This document shows, one piece after another, positions 59,852 to 64,000 of a stretch of DNA of 64,000 nucleotides. The stretch covers positions 1,922,001 to 1,986,000 of the forward strand of contig NZ_BCMZ01000001.1 of the NCBI RefSeq assembly GCF_001485535.1, written 5' to 3'. Positions within the stretch are counted from its first letter, which is position 1. Every line of letters begins with the position of its first letter. Made by a program: the position numbers and the translations under genes. The DNA comes from Halobacterium sp. CBA1132. Lineage in GTDB: Archaea > Halobacteriota > Halobacteria > Halobacteriales > Halobacteriaceae. A model generated the notes under the pieces. The model was not told where the DNA came from. It made no database searches and saw only the letters and a program-made list of their open reading frames with translations.

Positions 59852-60772
59852 ATGGGTCCGGGCCGCCGCCTCCTGATGGTGTTCGTTGGCGTCGTCGCGC
59901 TCGTCTGGCACGTCGCCGCCGCGGCGGCCGTGTTGTGGGCGCTGGTCGCCGTCTTCTCTGCGGACGTCCCGCCGGTGACCGCGCTCGGCGTCGTCGCCGT
60001 CGTCACCGTCGCGTTCGGCTACCTCAGCTACCGCGTCGGCACCGCTCGCGTCCTCGCGCAGCTACACGCAGTCCCGCTGGAGCCGCGACGCGCGCCCCGC
60101 GCCTACCGCGTGCTCGACTCGCTCGTCGACCGCATGGGCGTCGCCCCGCCGACGCTGTACGTCGCCCAGATGCCCGTGCCGAACGCGCTCAGCCTCGGCG
60201 GCCCCGGCGGCGCAGTCGTCTTCGACGAGTCGCTGTTCCGCATTCTGGACGCCGCCGAGTTCGAGGCCGTGCTCGCGCACGAACTCGCACACATCGAGCG
60301 CCGGGACAGCCTCGTGCAGTCGCTGGCGTTCGCCGTCGGCCGCACGCTCGTGGGCTTCCTCGCCGTGCTCGTGTTGCCGGTTGCGTTGCTCGCGCGCGGC
60401 TGCAACCGGCTGCTGGCGTGGGCGCGCGGCCGGCCGGGCGCGGACTCGGGGCTGGCGTTCCACGAGCGCATCGGCCGACTGGTGCTCGTGGCGTTCGTCG
60501 CGCTCACGCTGGTCGTCCGCGCGCGCTCTCGGCGACGCGAGTTCGCGGCCGACGACCGCGCGGTCGACGTCACGGGCGAGCCGCTGGCGCTGGCGTCCGC
60601 GCTCCGGAAGATACAGCGCGCCAGCGAACCGCGCCGCTCGCTGACGTCGCTGTCGCGGCGTCGAACCGACGAGAACAGCGCCGAGGCGTGGTTCTCCACG
60701 CATCCCGCGATGGACGACCGCATCCGGCGCCTCCGCGAGCGCACAGACGAGCGCGTCAGGCGCCGTCGGTGA
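59852..60772 (+). CDS. M48 family zinc metalloprotease (HtpX-like)
   Basis: 306 residues. HELAHIE at 143-149 is the HExxH site, with RREFAADDRAVD providing the third ligand. Helices near 8-30 and 45-58, plus one after the active site, anchor it in the membrane. PNALSLGGPGGAVVF is the family's N-terminal motif. It degrades misfolded membrane proteins. The gene tail overlaps the convergent ABC substrate-binding gene by 17 bp. Confidence 0.88.
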   Translation: MGPGRRLLMVFVGVVALVWHVAAAAAVLWALVAVFSADVPPVTALGVVAVVTVAFGYLSYRVGTARVLAQLHAVPLEPRRAPRAYRVLDSLVDRMGVAPPTLYVAQMPVPNALSLGGPGGAVVFDESLFRILDAAEFEAVLAHELAHIERRDSLVQSLAFAVGRTLVGFLAVLVLPVALLARGCNRLLAWARGRPGADSGLAFHERIGRLVLVAFVALTLVVRARSRRREFAADDRAVDVTGEPLALASALRKIQRASEPRRSLTSLSRRRTDENSAEAWFSTHPAMDDRIRRLRERTDERVRRRR

Positions 60773-61973
60773 CGATGCTGGCGACGCGCTCCCGGTCGAA
60801 GAGCCGTTCGTCGGCGGGAATCTCGGGGTAGTGGTCGCCGTGCTCATAGTCCGGCCACTCGCCGAACACGTCGGGGTAGAGCTGTTTGGCGGTCATCTCC
60901 ACTTGGAAGAGGTTCATCAGCGGCCCCTGATAGCGCATTCCGGACGCGTACACGCGGTCGTTCTCGACGGCCGAGAGCGTCTCGCCGGCTTCGCTGTTCC
61001 GGAGGCTCTCGCGGACCGACGCCATGTCGTAGCGCGGCGTCGCGCCCCAGAGGTTGAGGATGACGTCCGGGTCGGCCTCCAGCATCGTCTCGTAGCCGAC
61101 CGACCCCCAGAAGTTCGACCACTCCTGGTCGGCGAACGCGTCGCGGGCGCCCAGCGGCCGGGTGTCCGCGAACCAGTAGCCGGGCTTGTTGAGGTGGTAC
61201 GTGTAGAAGGTGCCCTGCGAGTACGTCGCGCGGGCGACGGTCGGACGTTCTTCCGCCGGCGGGAGGTCGGCTTCGATGGTCTCGACGAGGTCGGTGTGAA
61301 CGTCGCGGAGCGCTTCGGCGCGCTCGCGCTCCCCGAAGACATCGGCGACGTGGCCGAACAGCTCCCAGAGCGTGTAGTACTCGTAGGTGTCGCGGTACTG
61401 CTCGGGGGGTTGGTCGTGGGTGCCGCTGTAGAAGTTGCCGAACCACGGGCCGATGTTGGACGCCATGTCGTCGATGTCGCCGACCGACCAGTTGTCCTGC
61501 GTGACAAGGTACGCGGGGTCCAAGAAGTGGACGTCGCTGTCGAGGCTGTACAGTTGCTCCTCGCTGATGCCGTCGCCGTACGGGTCCGGGAGGCCCTCCC
61601 AGTCGAAGCTGACGCCGTCGAGGCGCTCGTAGTAGTGATTCATCGTCGTCCCGGACATCTCCGGGACGTAGAGGGAGTTGACCGCGTCGCCGTACCCGAG
61701 CGCGACGGCCATGTCGGCGTACTGCGGGAACACCACGAAGACGTCCTCCGGGGGTTCGTCGAGGGTGATTTCGCCAGCCGGAGCCAGTGACGCCGTCAGC
61801 GACTCGTCGGTGGTAGTGCTGGTGGCCCCGGACGTCCCGCCGGCCGCTTCGGTGGTCGCGGTGGTGTCGCCGTCGCCGGAACTGGTACAGCCGGCGAACA
61901 GCCCGGCGGCGGCCGCCGCGCTCGCTCCCTTGAGGTACTGTCGTCGCGTGAACGGCTCGCGGTTCTCGCGCAT
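60756..61973 (-). CDS. Iron(III)/siderophore-type ABC substrate-binding lipoprotein
   Basis: 405 residues. MRENREPFTRRQYLKGASAA is a Tat signal with lipobox at GLFAGC. The FecB/BtuF-like fold is shown by TLDEPPEDVFVVFPQYADMA and VLLNLWG-like residues (DVILNLWGATPRYD). Transport of an iron complex is likely because the promoter carries a palindrome of the iron-repressor type (TTTAGG-N4-CCTAAA). No permease or ATPase gene is in the window. Confidence 0.83.
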   Translation of the reverse strand: MRENREPFTRRQYLKGASAAAAAGLFAGCTSSGDGDTTATTEAAGGTSGATSTTTDESLTASLAPAGEITLDEPPEDVFVVFPQYADMAVALGYGDAVNSLYVPEMSGTTMNHYYERLDGVSFDWEGLPDPYGDGISEEQLYSLDSDVHFLDPAYLVTQDNWSVGDIDDMASNIGPWFGNFYSGTHDQPPEQYRDTYEYYTLWELFGHVADVFGERERAEALRDVHTDLVETIEADLPPAEERPTVARATYSQGTFYTYHLNKPGYWFADTRPLGARDAFADQEWSNFWGSVGYETMLEADPDVILNLWGATPRYDMASVRESLRNSEAGETLSAVENDRVYASGMRYQGPLMNLFQVEMTAKQLYPDVFGEWPDYEHGDHYPEIPADERLFDRERVASIVTDGA

Positions 61974-61977
61974 GCAT

Positions 61978-62003
61978 TTTAGGGTGGCCTAAACGAATAT
62001 AGG
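61978..62003 (-). promoter_or_regulatory. Iron-repressor-type operator and TATA box
   Basis: TTTAGG (61978-61983), GTGG, CCTAAA (61988-61993) is a perfect inverted repeat similar to DtxR/Idr boxes. The TATA (CCTATATTC, complement of 61995-62003) is centred 26 nt before the ATG at 61973, so the operator lies between TATA and transcription start. Binding would block initiation when iron is plentiful. Confidence 0.7.
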
Positions 62004-62095
62004 CGTTTGGATTTTCCCGTTGATTTCTCCGGACGGCTATATAGCGCTCGGTGAGACACACCCACAAACCGACGGCTACGCCCTTCTCACAGCAG

Positions 62096-62124
62096 TATAT
62101 ATCACTCATATTATAGTTCATATA
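62096..62124 (+). promoter_or_regulatory. AT-rich pst promoter region
   Basis: TATATAT (62096-62102), two TCATAT words 12 bp apart (62106-62111, 62118-62123) and TTATAG between them form an AT-rich block. The proximal TCATATAG is centred about 27 nt before the pstS ATG (62148). Phosphate-regulated P-boxes are described for Halobacterium pst genes; this repeat is a candidate. Confidence 0.5.
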
Positions 62125-62147
62125 GCGGAACGTCTACCGTCCACGTG

Positions 62148-63299
62148 ATGGCGCAGGATTCGACGCGTCTGTCCGACCTCGTATCGCGGCGGAAATTCAT
62201 CGCGACTGCCGGCGCAGCGGGCGTCGCAACGGTCGCCGGCTGTTCGAGCGGAGGCGACAGCGGAGGCGACACCAGCGAGCCGACCACTGCGGACACCGGA
62301 AGCGACCAGGAGACCACCGCCGGCGAACAGTCCAACGAGATGGACACCAGCGTCCTGACCGGCGACGGCTCCTCGACGGTGTTCCCCATCACGAACACCG
62401 GCGCGAGCTACTGGAACTCCAACCCCGAGGCCGGCGACGGCGACTACTGGCCGACCTCGTGGGCCGAGGAGTACGGCACCGACATGCGCCTCGCGGACTA
62501 CTTCGCCAGCCAGTACGGCTACGAGCCGACCGGCGAGCGCTCGAACCCGCCGTTCCGCGTGAGCATCGCGCTCAGCCACTCCGGCACCGGCATCGAGGGC
62601 GTCATGGAGGGTCGCGTCGACATCGGTGACTCCAGCGCGCCTGCCGCGGCCGAGCTCGCCGGCAGCGACCCCTCCGAAGAGACGCTGAACAACTTCACGG
62701 ACCACGTCGTCGGCGTCGACGGCCAGCCCATCGTCGTCAGCAACGAAATCGCCGACGCCGGCGTCGAGAGCATCACCATCGAGGAGCTCCGGGCCATCTA
62801 CCGCCAAGAGATTACGAACTGGTCGGAGCTCGGCGGCCCGGACCGCGACATCCTCGCGCTCGGCCGCGCCGAGGGCTCCGGGACCGACACCTCGTTCCGG
62901 GCGAACGTCTTCGGCGACCCGAACGCCCCCATCAGTCCGGACCAGCGCTTCGGCCAGAACCAGCAGCTCCAGCAAGCGATTACGCAGGCCGACAACGCCA
63001 TCTCGTACATCGCGCTGGCGTTCGTCGAGCCCGACGGCGGGACGCCGCCCGTCGACCTCGTCATCGACGGCACGACGTACTCCTACGGCGAGAATCTCGG
63101 TTCCCAAGACTACCCGCTCTCCCGCGACCTCCACGCCTACACCTGGGAGGGGACCTCGCGGAAGGAAGCGGCGTTCATCAACTTCCTGCTGAGCGACTTC
63201 GGCCAGGAGACGTTCGTCCAGGCGAACAACTACTTCGCGCTCCCCGACGACCGGCTGCAGACCCAGCGCGAGAAGGTCGCGCCGTCGAACTACGAGTAA
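62148..63299 (+). CDS. pstS: Phosphate ABC transporter substrate-binding protein PstS
   Basis: About 383 residues. SRRKFIATAGAAGVATVAGC is a Tat lipoprotein signal, followed by an acidic Ser/Thr linker. VLTGDGSSTVFPITNTGASY and ALSHSGTGIEGVMEGRVDIG bind phosphate. GRAEGSGTDTSFRANVFGD is the second binding loop. pstC follows. The GTG at 62145 is in frame one codon earlier; the ATG is chosen. Confidence 0.93.
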   Translation: MAQDSTRLSDLVSRRKFIATAGAAGVATVAGCSSGGDSGGDTSEPTTADTGSDQETTAGEQSNEMDTSVLTGDGSSTVFPITNTGASYWNSNPEAGDGDYWPTSWAEEYGTDMRLADYFASQYGYEPTGERSNPPFRVSIALSHSGTGIEGVMEGRVDIGDSSAPAAAELAGSDPSEETLNNFTDHVVGVDGQPIVVSNEIADAGVESITIEELRAIYRQEITNWSELGGPDRDILALGRAEGSGTDTSFRANVFGDPNAPISPDQRFGQNQQLQQAITQADNAISYIALAFVEPDGGTPPVDLVIDGTTYSYGENLGSQDYPLSRDLHAYTWEGTSRKEAAFINFLLSDFGQETFVQANNYFALPDDRLQTQREKVAPSNYE

Positions 63300-63350
63300 A
63301 CCCGGCTGCCGTGGCCGACTGCGGCCGCCTCGACACACGATTTATTCCAC

Positions 63351-64000
63351 ATGACTCAGTTACTCGGATGGACGCGGGAGCTGCCCACGCGGCTCCGCGC
63401 GTCCGTGATTCGGCGCGTCGAAGCGACCAGACAGTGGGCGTACAACTACCGGTCCAGAACGGCGGACGGCGCCATCGCGATGCACGCGCTCGTGTTCGGG
63501 TCCGTGCTCGCGACGTTTCTGTTGTTCTTCGCCGGCTCGGCGTGGACCGTCCTCCCCGTTCTCGCCTTCCTCGCCAGCATGGGCGTCGGCTGGTATCGCT
63601 ACCAGGCCGAGGCCGCGAAGGCGCTGACGTTCCTGACGACCGTCGCGACGGTGTCGATTCTGACGCTCATCGTCGCATTCCTCGTGATCGAGTCGCTGCC
63701 CATCGTCCGCGCCATGGGCGTGGACGTGTTCACGCAGGTCCGCAATCCGGCGATGGAAACCCCGAAACTCGGGCAGGGACTGTGGGGTCGAAACGATGTC
63801 TGGTCGCTCACGCCGATGATGGTCGGGACCGCAGTGACGACGGTCATCGCGACGCTCGTCGCCGCCCCCGTCGGCATCGCAGGCGCAGTGTTCGTCAGCG
63901 AAATCGCCCCCCGGCGCATCCGCGAAGTGGTCAAACCCGGCATCGAACTGATGGCCGGCATCCCCTCGATTACGTACGGGTTCATCGGCCTCACCATCGT
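63351..64000 (+). CDS. pstC: Phosphate ABC transporter permease PstC (5' part, runs off the window)
   Basis: 216 complete codons are visible. Helices start at about residues 42, 65 and 90. VSEIAPRRIREVVKPGIELM and MAGIPSITYGFIGL are the EAA-type permease motif that contacts the ATPase. It begins 51 bp after pstS. The rest of the pst operon lies beyond the edge. Confidence 0.9.
   Translation, partial: MTQLLGWTRELPTRLRASVIRRVEATRQWAYNYRSRTADGAIAMHALVFGSVLATFLLFFAGSAWTVLPVLAFLASMGVGWYRYQAEAAKALTFLTTVATVSILTLIVAFLVIESLPIVRAMGVDVFTQVRNPAMETPKLGQGLWGRNDVWSLTPMMVGTAVTTVIATLVAAPVGIAGAVFVSEIAPRRIREVVKPGIELMAGIPSITYGFIGLTI

Noticed and set aside
1-64000. CRISPR array
   Set aside because: No regularly spaced identical repeats of 24-40 bp with unique spacers were seen. 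The repeats noted are pairs or degenerate tandem units.

Overview
The window is chromosomal DNA of a halophilic archaeon, most likely a close relative of Halobacterium. It is strongly GC-rich, its predicted proteins are very acidic, and many starts are leaderless: a GTG or ATG lies about 26-30 nt after a TATA-like box with no 5' leader. The gene content is archaeal (aIF1A, aIF5A, TFS, archaeal DnaG, Cbf5/TruB, archaeal Adk/Cmk). It also carries a sensory rhodopsin II with its HtrII transducer and several haloarchaeal families (LWR-salt, DUF92, DUF3311, DUF5778, DUF6159, DUF7835).

Layout. 1-5,440: cut-off sodium:solute symporter with its DUF3311 partner, dnaG, a DUF92 membrane protein and two cis-prenyltransferase genes. 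5,551-5,935: the two ends of an IS200/IS605-type element with no transposase. 6,013-9,750: a heme/siroheme operon (fused AhbA/AhbB, precorrin-2 dehydrogenase, glutamyl-tRNA reductase) and a tiny membrane protein. 9,828-14,287: carbinolamine dehydratase, LWR-salt protein, HAD phosphatase and two MoeA-type genes. 15,034-20,453: Hsp20, an ABC1/UbiB kinase, an aminotransferase, aIF5A with agmatinase, and a NIF3-family protein. 20,580-23,568: htr2-sop2. 23,735-34,920: a malate:quinone oxidoreductase-like protein, a giant acidic coiled-coil protein, a cold-shock protein, aIF1A, transporters, YchF, a cupin and a rhodanese lipoprotein. 34,962-42,246: a cyclic-2,3-diphosphoglycerate-synthetase-like GTPase, an SDR, a ZIP transporter, TFS with two zinc-binding haloarchaeal proteins, a KaiC/RadA-like protein and an RFAP-synthase homologue. 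42,458-48,333: ilvD, a solitary tnpB with a divergent 46-aa gene, a KaiC-like ATPase pair, a second cold-shock gene and the stump of an aldehyde ferredoxin oxidoreductase gene. 48,540-49,601: a low-GC orphan gene beside tRNA-Pro(GGG). 49,984-53,401: the adk/DUF106/cmk/truB ribosome-export neighbourhood. 54,093-59,695: UspA, an APC-UspA fusion permease, and trkA-trkH. 59,852-64,000: an M48 protease, an iron-type substrate-binding lipoprotein with a probable iron operator, pstS and the start of pstC.

The parts that act together are the heme operon, the photophobic receptor pair, aIF5A plus agmatinase (substrate supply for hypusination), the K+ uptake pair with Usp-bearing permease, and the phosphate ABC system. 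Mobile or foreign DNA is limited to three places: the element remnant at 5.5 kb, the TnpB unit at 44-46 kb and the low-GC island at 48.4-49.8 kb. Two distant intergenic regions share a structured element whose stems differ in sequence but keep pairing. I saw no CRISPR array and no rRNA, and found one tRNA.
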